Source: Monomorium pharaonis (Eukaryota; Arthropoda; Insecta; Hymenoptera; Formicidae). From it: DNA of 64,000 bases. The DNA lies in assembly GCF_013373865.1 (NCBI RefSeq), contig NC_050470.1, positions 29,247,585-29,311,584 on the forward strand. The letters are read 5' to 3'. Below the pieces are notes generated by a model. That model had not been told where the DNA came from. It made no database searches and saw only the letters and a list, made by a program, of their open reading frames with translations. Both the position numbers and the translations under genes were made by a program. This document shows positions 48,946 to 63,400 of this stretch, one piece after another. Position 1 is the first letter of the stretch. Every line of letters begins with the position of its first letter.

Positions 48946-50312
48946 TTAACTCTCAAAAGAGCTCGAAGATGACCTTACATCGTTATAAAAGGATTCTTTT
49001 CCCTCTTCAACTGAAGGCAGCAATTCGTCCGTAGAATGGGGAGTCCTAGGGCTGGGTGTCGGAACCACCTGTTGCTGCTGTTGCTGCAGTTGCTCTCGCT
49101 GCTTCGCCAGCCGCAATTCCTGAAGAGCCTGGCGCTGCTCCTTATCGTTTCTCTCCTTTTCGAGTCGACGCGCGCTGTAGCTTCGAGATGAGGACGTTGA
49201 ACTGTGAACCGACGCTAAGCTAGGTCGACGGGAACCTACGCGAAAAGAAAAATCATGTCGTAGAGATATCGGTATACCTTCAACATTATCTATATCTAAA
49301 AGAAATATAAATAGGATGCGAAAGAATCTATATATTATACTAGAAAGAATCTATATATTAGACTAGAGATAATCTCTAAACTGAGCTATCTAAAATCGTA
49401 ATTTCTAAGTGTGAAACTGTAATATATATTTTTGCAGTATTTTCATTAACTTAATAAATATTTGATGAAGTAATGGGACTGGAAGCTTGTGAAGAAATGA
49501 CGTGCTACAAATTGAATAAACAGGAATATGAATAATAAAGATAAAGTAATTATTAAAGATGCTATTTGTTCCTCGTAGTTTTTGGAAGAAAAAAACTTAT
49601 CACTCATAAAAAAGCTAGATAGATTTGTCTACAACGAATTGCTGTACTTGTGTATTTTATAACATAAAGAATTGCATGTAAAAATACATTTTATAAAAGT
49701 ACCTATATTTTGTAAAATAATAACACACGTGCATCTCAATAAGTTGAATTAAATGCAGAAAATGACATCACATTTAAAGACAATAAAAGCAGACATTAAA
49801 AACAATTAGTTGAAAAATTGATAATATTACGAAGGAATAACTTACAAATTAGTAAAAAGAAATTTATAAAAGAAATTTGCATATTGTGCGTATTGTACGT
49901 ATAATTATATTTTACCAAAATTTAAAAAATGCATAAGTTTAATTAATAAAAGCAGTACTGAAACATATGTGAGGATGAAATGATCGCAAGATGTTTTTAT
50001 CGAGATGCACTTTTACGGTAATCAATTTTTGAAGAAACAAGTTTTTGACGTAGAAAAGCAATGTGAGTAAAGCAAACTATTAAAAAGAAACATATTATGT
50101 AGAGAAATTCCGTTTTTTGGTGAAAAAATTCAAAACGTATATTAAAGTAATTAAAAACATGCTGTTCTATTATTAATTTTATAAAGAACAATAATTTCAT
50201 AACCATAATTTCATAAGCTATAATTATGAGCTATATTTACTGAAAAACTAATTTTTGAATTATTGATGTATCGAACTTGCAATTTATATATTTATGCGTG
50301 CGTGCATGCGTG

Positions 50313-50371
<59 letters not shown>

Positions 50372-52676
50372 TGCGTGTGCACCGAGCTAGCTAGTGCGTA
50401 AGGATTTCGTGTCTCTCTACGTCTTACCAGAAAAGATTTACTTGTTAACGAGCAACGAAATCGGCCGCTGCTATCTTGCTATCTCGTAACACACTTGTGA
50501 TGCATTTTATTCACGATTTCATGTTTCTTTTTCTTTGAAAATGCATAGACCTGCACTATTTTCTTTAAATTGTCAAAGCTTTTGTACAGATGTTGTACAT
50601 AACAAACCCGTTTATTAATTATTTTAACTAAGATGTTTGCGGCCAAGGAAATACATTTTCTTAGTTTTGGAAGAAAAGACCATCACGCGAATCGTATTAA
50701 TATATGTATGTACATATATATATATAGTATATATAATATATACACATATATATTAATATGATTTTTATTTATATTTAGTTGTTTGTACATCACGTACGAT
50801 CGACAATTGAAGACAAGTGTGAACAATAAATAACAATTGTTACAATGATGTAAAGACAACTAAATACAATTAACAGTAACAATTAATAATTGTATTTAAA
50901 GCTACGAAGTTTTTCTTCCGTAAAATAACTGTGGAATACGATCATTAAAGTTCAGCGAGTGAAGCGCGTTACAGACATACAGATGAGATTACCAAGAGCT
51001 GGGATTTCGGATGAAACACGAATATCTAAAACAGCCATTGACAACAGCTAGTTATCATGACCATGTAACAGCAATAGCGACAATGACATGATTCGGCATG
51101 AAGCATCGTTACTATCGTCACCATTAGTCGTCATCACAAATAATCTTCCTTTCATAATTACACCACTGATGCCAGCATAAAAAGCGAGTTGACGAACATA
51201 GAAGATATGCAAAAAATAGATGAAGAAGTATATGAAGAGAAAAAGAGACAGGAAGAGAAAGAAGAATGAGAACAGAAAGAAAGACAGAGCTAGATAGCAA
51301 AATAGTAACACATAGAGAATCTGTCACTGGCAGGATAACACTTGTACGAATGAACGTAGCGATAATGATACCGACGACAATGTTCCTCGACGAGGGCAGG
51401 CGTATTCTTTGTGTCATGTTTATACCACTCACACAAATCACGTCAGACTCAAAACGAATTTCACCCAATGTAAACCGATAAGCAAGGAAGACGGAACGAA
51501 CGTCAAAGAGAGGTACGGAACGTATTCATACGTATACGACAGAACGTGAGACACCCAAAGAGCGATAGAGACAGGAAAAGAGAGAAAGAGAGAGAGAGAG
51601 AGAGAGGCAGAGAGACGAGATCGTCTACCGATCGTGGCGTCGGTTGATCCCTCGGCCACGTCACTAAGGGTACGTCGGTGCTTGTTGCCCTCATCCTTGG
51701 TTGCCTGCAGGTGACACGATATAAGCAAGATAGCGGCGGCCCGTGCCGCACCTGCTCTAGACGCCGGTACCAGGGGTCCGCGGCTACCGCCGCTGCTGGG
51801 CCTCCTGGTGAACGCGCAGCTGAGGGGTCCGGCGCTGCTGCTTCGCTGGCTCGATCGCGACGACGGCCGTCCGTGTAACGTCAGCGGTATGCCTGCAACA
51901 TTTATTTTCGCGGGAGTTATTTCCGGATATGGACATGCGATATGCGCCGTCTGTCACTGCCTCTCAGCTTTCTTGCGGACATGATGGACGGTTCGTATGA
52001 CCTTTTGCGACGAGGATATCCCGACAAGCCGCTTGCCGTGCCGACTATTTGAACGAGATATTTCTCATGCCGTTCGTTTACTATACGTCGGATATACGTT
52101 ACGTATGCTGATTCAACTATACGGCTTGGCGTGATTCAATATCTTTCAATATCAAACACGGTTATGTGTATAACAGCGGAAAATTATTTTTATTTTTAAC
52201 AAAAATAAGGGCGGGGATGAATACTTGCGTCGCAATATGAGATATTTAGAAATTAATAAATCGTTGTTGTGAGAGAAGTCCGCGAGAGAATTGCTCTGTT
52301 TTTTATGTTATTTTTGGACAGGAGGATATACTTAACTTTTTCCCTGCGGAAATGTAGCGCTTTATATTTTTTACTTATTCTAAAATCTCGTTTTCTCTCT
52401 GTGTCTGGTTATGAGGTACAGTTTGATGTGTGACGTAGTAAGTAACGAAGTGAGACGAGAATAGATACCTCTCTCTGGAGTATACTATACATCGTATCGA
52501 TATATAGATATCGTCTATTGATTTCGCAGAACCGAAAGTAGGTTCTCCACGAAGGGGAAGAATTATTATTGTCGAATTTGCGTATGTTTGATGGCGAGCT
52601 AAATGGTGCAGTTTTAGAAAAATTATGAAAATGAATAATTTTGTTCAACACTAACAACAGCAAATTGTAATTTTCT

Positions 52677-52749
<73 letters not shown>

Positions 52750-55700
52750 CTGTATAATCTTTTATTTTTTAATTATAAGACCATTAAGTTATGTAAATTT
52801 ATAAGAGAGGCATTAATTCTGATAATCTCCGGTTTCACATATTAAAACGATCTCGGTTCTTTCTAGCCAGAATAAATATTTTTAATTGAAAAGAGAAAAT
52901 TGAAACATATTATGCAAGCTTATAACGGTTTATGAAAATAATCTATCTCTCTAAATAAATCATCGATTGTGCGAAAATATTATTATTATTATATTAGTTA
53001 TAACGCACAGGGACAGTAATTTTAATTTTTCTTCTATTTCAAACGAGTTAGTGCCATATTAATGCGCGTTATTGATCTTTACTTGCGAGTAACGTTTCTC
53101 TCATTTCGGGGCTAATTTTCTTGATTGCGATATAAATTCTACAATCTACGAGATCTTTTTTTTTCATAGAATATTGAAATTAATTGGTCATTACTTACCC
53201 GTATCGCTAGAAAACAGCATGGGTGGCGCATGATTGGCATTAGCGTAATGCCGCGGCCTTGAAAATCTCGCCCCGCTGAATAGTTTGAGCACGAAGCATA
53301 TCATCGCCGTAAAGATGGCTATCCCCGACGCTATGCAGAGTAGAGTCGGAAGGTCCGTAGTTATCACCACCAGATCTATCAGGCCAGATTACGGCGAATT
53401 AAAGGAGGACGCGACACGATGACTCGACGCGCGGATCGATATCAAAATATATTTCTCCAAACTTGACTTCATTGGCGGAATTTATTTCAATTATTGTTTG
53501 GAATAATTAGCTGAATAGTATATCAAATAATATAATAAATGTTAATTTCTTATATTTAATAAAATTACATAAAATCAATGACGATGATTAAAGTGGCTCT
53601 CTGAAAAAAGCGACAGATTCATAATTAACGGGACTCGAATTCGTTTATTTTATACTTAAATTAGCGATTTGCGTAAAGCGAATTTCTGGTTAAGATGTGC
53701 ATGTGGGTGACAATTACATTATGAAATAATTATTATTCATTTTTAGAATAGGAGACTCAGAATTATAAAGTACTGATTAAATATTGCTAGTGCGTTAGTT
53801 ACTTAAGATTTCTAAGATTCTTATAGTTTGATTGTGAAATCTTTATAAAGCTGTAAGTCGAGTTCTTTCTCTACTTTCCTTCAATTTCTCGAACACTTCC
53901 CTTTTTCAGCTGCTTAGCCGCATTTGAACGTAATTAAAACTGTCCTTTGTATTAAATCGTGTTAAAGTTGAAAGTACTGTCACAAAGAAACATACGTCTC
54001 TTGCTACTGCGCTGTTTATTGCATGGGAGACTTATTAAAATACTATGAGATTTGACTACCTCGACGCAACCATTATCAATCTTTAGAGAAATGAAATACA
54101 CAATATTTTTTTATTGATGTTGGGTCGGAATTTTAAATCATAAAGATCTTGTGATCGGATTATAGTCTCGCAGAAACCTCTATTTGATGAGATAGAGAAA
54201 TATTGAGAATAAATAGCATACCTTCCGCGCAAAAAACTTTCTTGTTAGGCCTAGACAGAGCAACCCTGTGATACCCCTCCTCGCAATCGCATACTGCATT
54301 GTGTTGAATCTGCGTGCACGTCGAATGTTGATCCACAAAAGTGCACGTCGCACGATAGAAGCACTGCTCTCCAAGTTTCTTGGCTGCAAGCGAGAATCGA
54401 TAGTTCGAATTTACTTATTAAGAAGCGTGTCTTTTATTCAGCAGGAATTTAATCGAAGTTCTGTCTACTTAAATATATGATAGGATCGAGCTTTTTTCTG
54501 TCGATGAAATCCTGTTCTTTCAATGCAGAAAGTCTTATATTTCTGTGTTAGACCTTGAAATGTTTGCCGAGACGTCTCCTCGTCGTTTTTAAATCATTTG
54601 TATTTTTAATATAATGTCAAGCAGGCACATTTAATATGTGTGTATTGTAGTATTATAGTTTTGTGTGTATTATAGTTTTAAAAATTTATTTACGGTTTCT
54701 GCGTTTGTTGTAAAAAATAAACGAGCGCACAAAGTCTTTTCACGCCGGCGGGCTTCATTCAGGCCATCAGGAGCGCGCGAACATTTATTTTCACCGTCCG
54801 TTACCATGGAAGTTATGATATTGGAACGACCTACTTGTTAGGCATGAGGGTAACTAGTTGCTAGCTTTTATTATACATACGTTTGGCACATCCCTTGGTA
54901 GGCCCGAGACGAACGGGATAGAACTTTTCGCACTCGCAGAGGCCAGTGATGGAATCACAGAACACGTGCTGTAGCTCGGAATTGCACTCGGTGTCGCAAG
55001 GCGAGCCCAAGTACCGTCCTTTTTCTGTAAAAAAGTTATCTGAATATTCTACTTGAAATATTATATTATGATATTATTAAATGACATCTTGATATACAGA
55101 ATAATAATTGTAGCTCTTGATGCATGATCAAAATAATTTTAAAACTAAGGCTTTTACATTTGTTGGTTTTCTTGTTAATAGCTCAGTTATTATAGCTTTT
55201 TATTATTATAGATAGATTTTTTGTGACAATATTGCTTAACATAATTTTAAAGGGATGTAATATCTTCTTTATTAGTGGAAAAAATTATATAATAATGTTT
55301 ACAACATATTTATGTCAAATTTAATTGCTTTCATTAATTTAGGAGCATTTAAATTCTCTACTGGTGTTAGTAATAAAGCTCTGTATTTTTTATAATAATA
55401 ATTACTATGTTATTGCGTTTCGATTTTGTTGCGATAGTTCGATTAAAATGTGAGTTCGAAACAATTAATACTAGGGTTTTCAAGTTCTGTAATTTATTAA
55501 TTCAATTGCAGATTTTTGGAACATGTAATTGGCAACGCGTCAACTTATTTATTAAAGGTTTACTGTTGGGCCATTGTAACAGTATTCTCTGTTGATTTCG
55601 TAGCAGTAGGCCAGGTGATAATTGCTGACTCCTTTTGGCACTTTTTCAAACTGCAATGTGCAGCAGTACAGTGATAACGTATAAATAGTTATAAATTTCC

Positions 55701-58700
55701 TAATCCTGAGTTCGGTGTATTCTTGAAAGTGCGAGTCGATATATTTTCCATACACATTTAAATTAGAAAAATAAATTTTTTCATATCTACTAAGATATTT
55801 TTATTATCTTTTTAGATTAATTCTCTTTTATTAAATAAATACATCATGAATATTCCATAAAGTTTCTTGAATAATAATAATAATGATAAATATTTTAAAT
55901 ATATATACAGATATCTTTATTTGTTAATCGCTTACGACGCGCTTCTTCTCGGGCTATATTATTTGGATTAACACATAAATCGCTTGTTTAATGACAACGA
56001 CAGTCGTACGTGATAAATGCGCTTCGTGTCATTTAGCGGCGTCATAGACGCGTATGCAAATGCGGAGATTTCAATACAACAGTATTCATTGTCTTGCGTA
56101 TAATAGCGTCCGTGCAATACAGTTATGCGACGATCGCGCACTCGTTCAGTTTTTCGAAGCGGTTGTGAAAATGCACGGCCTCGACTCGATTTCTTTAGCA
56201 GGCCGTGTTTAATTTCATACTGATTAAAGTTCATTGCACGTACGCGTTACTGCTACGTCGCGTGCGTTTTATCGTTCCCCCATCGAGCGAAAATTTAGAT
56301 TCGCGTGATTTACGGAGAGTTCAACAGAAAGTTTTAATAACGTTTATGGATTAGCACGTGCGCCTATATTCCAGTATAATTAAGAAATTATGCGTTTGAG
56401 TCACTAAAATTATCTTGAATCATTGATTAAGTAATGAAATTGTTGAAAGTTCCAAAAAGAATTAAAGGATATTTTAATATTCAATTATATATAGCACTTA
56501 TGTACGCTTATTAAGTCATTATTTGCGTATCGTGATTTATGTTTATTACTGAATGCATTTTTTAATTACAGTTTTTAATGTAGAAAAGTAATTAAGTAAG
56601 TAATAGCAGTAAGGTTGACGCTCCCGTCCTCTTTTTATTATTTATTAATTCTCATACCGCGACTAATTATATACGGCTCTACGTGTTAATCCGTTCCGTT
56701 CGATTGCACTTTTCCAGTTGAGAAAATGTGCATCGTGAAGAGTAAAAAAAACCTGTACACCGACAATGCACTATCCTTTTCGCTATTCTTTATCTTTTAA
56801 AAGCGATAAGCTTTACTTTCGAAAGAGGACGAACGTAGGTACAACGTGCAGCTCAACTGACATACGCGGTTCTGGAGAGTGGAGCTTGCATCATCATTAA
56901 AATCAATACCGGCATGCTCGGTGTGAAAATCGAGAAGAATCGCGTTTCCTTCTCGGTTAAATCGACGCGTGCGCTGAAACTGGAGATACTTTCCGCCTTT
57001 TTTTAGAACGCAAGAATAGCGTGTTAAGTTTTTTAATACAAAATTGGAAAGAGATAAACGGAAAAGGAGCGAAACAAAATGGACGTGTGCCACACGATAA
57101 AACTTAAGGTTTTTATTAGAGCAAAAGAAATTGTATACGACACACCAAAATATTTAATAAAAGCTTAAATATTTAATATATTTTAATAAAATATTAATTA
57201 AAGAATAATTGGCACATTTTTTAAAAGTAAAATAGAAACTTTTTAGAATATTGACTTAAAAAATTGTTGCAATTCATTCTAGGCAAAACATTTTTGCTAT
57301 AACTTTAACCAACCTTAAAAAATTATTTTTACAGAGAAAATTAACATTTTATATAATTTGTTTAAAGAAATAACGTATGATTTTTGTACCAAATTGATGA
57401 ATTTATTAATGTAAAATTACGTTTGAATATTTACAAATAAATTTAATCACATTTGAGAATGTGTATTTGGGAAAGAACGTATATGTTGTAATGGATGAAC
57501 ATTCTCAGAAAATGAAGTTTGCACTTTGTAGAGCAGGCGCGAGCAGGGAGAACCTTGAGATACGAGTCGTTTTCGATCGTTATTGTCTTACGTGAAAACA
57601 GAGTATTATCGTGTCTAGAATTAATATGTTTTGATTGCAAAAATTATGTTAAATTTACATTATTTATTGAACAAACTTTGGTGTAATTATACTTATTTTA
57701 TCTGTTTCCTTCACACTTATTTTTCTGGAGTTTCTATCTCACATTTATTTTCGCGTTTAATTCTTGTTCTTATTTAGTTTTCCTCGTCTTATTGCTGTCA
57801 TTTCGTTTCGATTTCCTCAACAATTTCCTGAGTTGTAAAATAAGTATTTGCAACAATTTGAATAGTATAATTACCTCTTTAGAGACATTCTTTTTATATT
57901 TCTTTATTTGTTATATATATATATATGACAATATTTAATAAGTATAATTAAAAATTTTATTGTTACAATTTTAAATAAAATAGAAAGATGTTACTAATTT
58001 TATTTAATACTTTCTTAAAACGTTTTTTCTTAGACATTATAGACATATAACAAATATTAAAAAAGAAAAATGAGAAATGTAGTGGTAGTTTGATTAAAAA
58101 GTGGTAGTTTGATTTCATGTTTTGTGAATATTACATATAAAGACAAGAATTAATATAGATTAGTGACAATATTAGTATTATTTAAACAATTTTTGTGATT
58201 TTTACAAATATTTCATAATAGAAATTAATATTAAATTTTTTTATTGTGCATATTCATTTGTTAGACTTTAAGAGGGACGATAAATTTATTTATTGACGAT
58301 ATTATATTTCAACAAAAAAAAGTTTAAATGATATTTAATCAATTTTATCTAGCTATATTACTTAGGTAATATCATGATAATGCTAGTTTTATCGAGTTAT
58401 CCTACCAAATCCTTGGCTTTTAGATCTTTCTTCCTGTAATCATCTACTCGTTTGTCTTATATCACATATTCATCAGTATAGATGAAAATTCTGTTTTTTT
58501 TTTGCTAGAGATATGATCGGAAAAATTTCTATTCATTCTCGGTGTGTCAAATCGTTTAAAGATTTGCCTTTATCGAATTTTAATTTAATTTTAAGCGTAA
58601 CCATCGCCGGTCATTTCCGTAGAACGTAGAGAACGACTTTCCTGCTATCGATTGCCGTTGCCGTCGTACGAACCGTGTCCCAACTCACCCGCGGTAATGT

Positions 58701-58956
58701 TTGCATCGAGCCAGTCTTCGAGCTCGCCATTTCCGTTGGATATCTGCTCTTCCTCGGCGTCGTCGTCGAGGTAGCTGGACTCGTGCAACGCCGCGTTATT
58801 ATCACCTGCCGATTTCCGAGTTCGGTTTATTATCTGCCGCGGCGTGTCGCTGGTGCAGGGTGCAGGTATCAGGAAGACGACGAGGCAGATCAGCAGGAGC
58901 CAGCAGCAGCAGCGGCAGCAGGAGGTCAGTCTCAGGGCGGAGGGAAGCGCGCTCAT
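48946..58956 (-). CDS. Uncharacterised single-pass membrane protein with cysteine-rich (EB/EGF-like) ectodomain
   Basis: Six exons on the minus strand, 58956-58689, 55024-54881, 54383-54222, 53375-53199, 51892-51629 and 49235-48946, join in phase to 434 residues. Order: signal peptide (CCRCCCWLLLICLVVFLIP), acidic Asp/Glu-rich stretch with N-glycosylation sites NRT and NIT, and two Cys-rich modules resembling EB/EGF-like repeats (SPCDTECNSELQHVFCDS..., EQCFYRATC...CDCEEGYH). One transmembrane helix follows at about residues 200-222 (LPTLLCIASGIAIFTAMICF). The cytoplasmic tail is Ser/Arg-rich and then Gln-rich, with a Lys/Arg/Glu helix (RRLEKERNDKEQRQALQELR) and a TPSPRTPHS proline-directed patch. 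An ATG seven codons earlier (58977) is an alternative start. I do not recognise the family. Topology suggests a type I receptor or adhesion protein. Introns total about 8.7 kb. Confidence 0.8.
49705..50095 (+). repeat. Dispersed repeat, copy 2
   Basis: Diverged copy of 41315-41665 in the same orientation, inside the last intron of the membrane-protein gene. Shared words include ACACGTGCAT, GACATCACATTT, AACTTACAAATTAG, AATTATATTTTAC and GAAGAAACAAG. Confidence 0.6.
50315..50367 (+). repeat. (GT)26 microsatellite
   Basis: Uninterrupted GT dinucleotide tract of 53 bases in an intron. Confidence 0.97.
51579..51606 (+). repeat. (GA)n microsatellite
   Basis: Interrupted AG/GA tract just downstream (on the minus strand) of the exon at 51892-51629. 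Confidence 0.9.
52677..52746 (+). repeat. Compound (TC)n-(TA)n microsatellite
   Basis: A TC tract (about 52677-52709) passes directly into a TA tract (about 52710-52746), in an intron. Confidence 0.95.
55025..58688 (-). other. First intron of the membrane-protein gene
   Basis: About 3.7 kb, AT-rich, with no internal exon recognised in either orientation. A mixed-composition patch at about 55960-56290 has several short frames and CpG but no recognisable protein. Confidence 0.45.
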
Positions 58957-60428
58957 CGCCCCCGCGGCGCGAATCAACCCCCGAAACCGACCACCGACGG
59001 CGCATCGACATCCTTCCCCGTCGCCTGCTCTCCCCTCCCTCCCTCCCGCCCTCCCGACCTCCCTGGCGCACCCTCGCGCCGTCGATGCCCCAGGGAGAAG
59101 CGCCTTACGTCGCGTTCGTCGCGCGTCCGTCTACGTACGTCCGTATCTTCTACGTGGCGGCGTAATAAACGTAATAAACCACTGCCGCGCTCGCGCGAGC
59201 GTACGCGAGCGTATCGCTCGACGGCGAGGCTTCCTGATTGGTTTCTTGAGCGTCCGCAGCACTGTACACTGCACAACGAGTAACCGTCGCCGAGACGTCG
59301 ACTTTCGGGAACCGCTCGAAACCGCTCCGCCTTGTTCACTGAACAGTCCTCGCGGGGTAAGAGCGACGGACGGACGCGGCTGCAGCTGCGCGCGGCCGCT
59401 ACCCCGACGCAGGCGGCGGGCGTCGCGGCGCGGCGCGGCGCGGCGCGGCGCCTCGCTTCGTCCTCGCTCCTCCGCTGCGCCGTCGGTCCACACACCACGT
59501 CGATCGAGAGCACGGGGTTAGTCGCCGTAGGTCTCTCCCTGCGGAGAGAGAGATATGAAAAGCCGGGATAATGGTGGATGCATGTATGCTCATTAATTTA
59601 TCGGTTAGGCTGTCGCTGTCGGTTTCCTTTCCCCTTTCTCCTTCTTTCTCGCTAAGTCTCTTCGTTGCATCTTCCGGAAATCGACGCTCTTCGAGGGAAA
59701 GTCTTTCACGAATTTACCCGGCGCCCACGAGTGAGCGTGTCGGTTTGTCGAGTGTTGAAGTCGCGCCGTAATCGATTTGCCTTCGCGGAGAGGGAAAAAA
59801 TAAAGGCGGAGAGGGACCAGCACGCCTCTGGCCTTTGGTTAGAGTTGAGCCTTATCGTAGAACGAAATTTCAATGCCTTATCGTTGCGGACATCTGCTGG
59901 GCTACAACTGGGGCAGTAATTACGACTTAAAGGAGGTGACCGATATACGTATTGCGAGACCACATACGCCGAAAATGTCTCGAGAATGTTTCATTATCGT
60001 CGAGTGGGGTGTTAAATGTTCAATTGCGTCATGTCATGTTGTTACATGACCTGTTCACGAGAAACTATTTATGGACAGTATTAGCGGTTTATAATGAAAT
60101 AAATTGCAGTACTTGTATTACATAAATTTATTTTAATAAAACGTCTAAAAATGTCTAATAATAAAAGTTTTACATAATATTTTTTGCAATCAAAACATTT
60201 TAATATACACGCATGTTTAAAGAAATAATAAGTAAAATAATAATAAATTTGATTAGGTTTATATGAAAAAACATAATTGTTACTAGAGACTAGTGGCTGA
60301 ATGAATATTACTATTTCTACTTTATGAGATGTCACGGGTTTTAACATATCATCTAATTCATTATTATTAGAATTGCTATTATCACAACTATTGCAGTCCA
60401 TTCTTCGTGATTGATGTCTTCTTTAAAG
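58957..60428. promoter_or_regulatory. CpG-rich promoter block and spacer
   Basis: From about 58960 to 59560 the sequence is GC- and CpG-rich, with CCCTCCCTCCCTCCCGCCC-like Sp1-type runs near 59031-59058 and GGCGCGGCGCGGCGC near 59440. It is the likely promoter of the minus-strand membrane-protein gene. The 225-codon plus-strand frame here is a CpG artefact. 59560-60428 holds nothing recognised apart from the tail of the Nimrod-like gene's 3' region. Confidence 0.5.
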
Positions 60429-63400
60429 TTATAGCTCATTGTCAGTCAACAAAAACTCAGTAGCAAAAGATTCTCGCACAAAGACATTTGTCGACGGACC
60501 TACTGGAACTAATATTTTAAAATAGTTATTACGTAAAATATAATAACTTATTAATTATAAGTTTTTTATTTTTTAACTGTTGTTATAACGAATAAAAGTT
60601 GCAGTGATCTTAAAAATGATTTAATGTCGCGAAAGCTGCGTTTATCATTTACATTTATTGTTATGATTTATATTTGCAGCTTTTTTAAAGAGAGGTTATT
60701 AATGATAATTTTTTGAAATATTGACAATAATTAAAAAGGTAATTTTATATTATAGTAATTACAAAAAATTAAAAAATGTAAAAAATTTACTGCAATTTTA
60801 TTAATGCAATATATCTGCAAAATATTAAATTTTAATTTAATTTGATAATTAGGACTTGACCTATAATTGGCATCTTGTTTTTTAGCTACATTTATTAAAC
60901 TTAAAATTATTATAAAATAATTTTATTAACACATATTGAAAAATACCTGTAGTCAATTTCTTCTCTTGACGTTTGCGATACATTAAATATGCTGCTGTTG
61001 TTAAACCTGTGGCCACTAATATAGCAATAGTCACGAAAGGCCAAACTATTTTGGTAATATTAATCGAAGCATTGTAACGAGGTGTCGTGTAACAAGGTAA
61101 ATCTACAAAATGAAAGGCAATAAAAGTAACGCTAACAAATTTAAATATTTTTAAATAATAACAATGTAATTTGTTTTCTAAATTACAAATACCTGTACTA
61201 AACAAGCAGGCAATATTAGAAGTCGTATTGCCATCATCAGATTGCATCATGTAACACAACGTTTCGTTGCCAAGGGCCTCGTCACATTGACAGTACGGCG
61301 CGTCCTCGTAGAATCGCATGATTGTGCTGTTCGTGTCATTGCGAATTGTGATTCTGTAATTGTATTTCCAAATTCCAAAATTCGTATAACAAATTATCGA
61401 ATGGCGGATAGTATTAGTGAGGAACGGGAAATCGGTCAACGTGTATTCACCTTTTGACATCAGCATGATTGTAAGCCACCGTTATGACGCACATCGTCGG
61501 TTGGTCGCAGTCCGGTCCCGTCCATCCAAAGTGACACTCGCACCTGTCGCTGTCACATCCGCCGTGTCCGCTGCAGTTACGAGTGCACAGGGGGATGCAT
61601 TCTGGCCCCCCGGAATGACGGTCGAGATTTGGTATGAAACCGTCGTGGCAAACGCAATGATTCGGGCTGATGCAGTCGCCGTTCTGGCAACCCCCCTTGC
61701 AAATCGGCTCGCAGGAGCTCTCGTTCCGCGGCGCGTAGCCGTCGTGGCACGTGCAGCGATGCAGCGCCGTGCACGTGCCGTGGGTGCAGGCCGGGACGCA
61801 GATCGGCACGCAGTCGCCGTTCGTGTCTCTCGCGTAATCGTCGTTGCAGACGCAAATGCCGGACGGGTGGCAGGTGCCGTTATCGCCGCACGACAGCGCA
61901 TCGCAGGGAGGTCCGTAACGTTTCATACAAACGCGCTCCTTGCTGTCGAGAGAGTGATTCTGAAATTCGATCCACGACGGATAGTAACCCGGGTCGCAGA
62001 TGCATACGTTTGGCGCGGTGCACTCACCGTTCGTGCAGAGAAAGTCACAAATTGGTTGGCAGACCGGATTCTGAAATGCCTAATTGTTTAATTTATCAAA
62101 AATTATATAATTGAATTTTTTTCTAAGTAAAGAATTTTTTAAAAATATCGTAACATATTCTTTCAAATCAAAAGCATGTTGTAATCATAAAATAGTAGAA
62201 ATAGACGAAAATTTTAGGCAATATAATCATGACTAAATGCATACGTTTGAATAGTTGCAACTTAATTATCTTTTTAAATTAAAAAGATAATTATAAAGAA
62301 TTATGAGAAAAAACGTTTTTTTTAATAAAATTTAAAATCTTCTTTTTGCTCAGTGATTGTATCTTAGATATTGTCTCGAGAATTCTGCAATAATGAATAA
62401 CAACATTTATATTTTATTGTCCAGATATAATATAATATGTACTTGCCGTTATTGCGTGAAGTGATGATGCAATGAGATGAATATCCTGTTTTAATAGATT
62501 TCGAATAATATTAGAATGTGGAAGTGACTGATACCCTTCGGCACAAGTGCATTTATCAGGTGACGTGCATTCCGCGTTCGGTCCACAGGGCACCGGGCAG
62601 TGCGGCTTGCATGCTCGATTAGTTTTGTCGTAAACGTATCCCTTATCGCAAGTGCACAGTCCCGGCGCGGTGCACGTGCCGTTGCCGCAGTCGATCTCGC
62701 AGATCGGCACGCATATGTACTTGGAGCTGCCGTCACGGTATCCGTAACCCTCGTTGCAGCTGCAGCTCTCCGGCGCTGTGCACGTGCCCATTACGCAGGG
62801 CTCGCTACAGATCGGCTCGCATACGCTCGCGTTCGCGAGCGCCTTGTAACCCTGATTGCAGGTGCACACCCCCGGCGCCGTGCACGTCCCGAAAACGCAC
62901 GGCTCGTCGCACTTGGGTTTGCAGGTGTACCGATCGTGTTTGTTCGTTTCGTAGCCGTCTGCACACAGGCAGATGTTAGGGGCCACGCAACGGCCGTTTT
63001 TGCACTTGTGATAGCAGACAGGGTAGCATCCGTTAGGGCTCTTCCTATAACCCAGTTTGCACTCGCACACGTTCGGCTCGACACAGAATCCGTGATTCTT
63101 TTCGCATTCCGGGTCGCAGACGGGCCGGCAAGTGTATCCGTCCGAGTGCAGCCAGTAGCCTTCGTTGCAACTGCAAACCTCGGGATCGACACAGGTGCCG
63201 TTGACGCAGCCGTTCGTGCATTCCGGCACGCATGGCCCCTTGCCGTTGTCGCTTGGCATTCGATATCCTTCGTTGCAGGTGCACACGTTCGGCTTCTTGC
63301 AGGTACCCTTTTCGCAGGATCGCGGACAACGCGGTACGCATGTTGCACCGGATAGAACGTAGCCTTCGCAGCATACCCACTGGTGTGAAACGTAATTAAC

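Noticed and set aside
58844..59521. Plus- and minus-strand frames of 120-225 codons
   Set aside because: CpG-rich promoter region opposite and upstream of the membrane-protein first exon. Arg/Pro-rich artefacts.
61417..63355. Plus-strand frames of 224 and 251 codons across the EGF repeats
   Set aside because: Exact antisense of the Cys-rich repeat exons. The periodic Val/Ala-rich peptide mirrors the EGF module codons.
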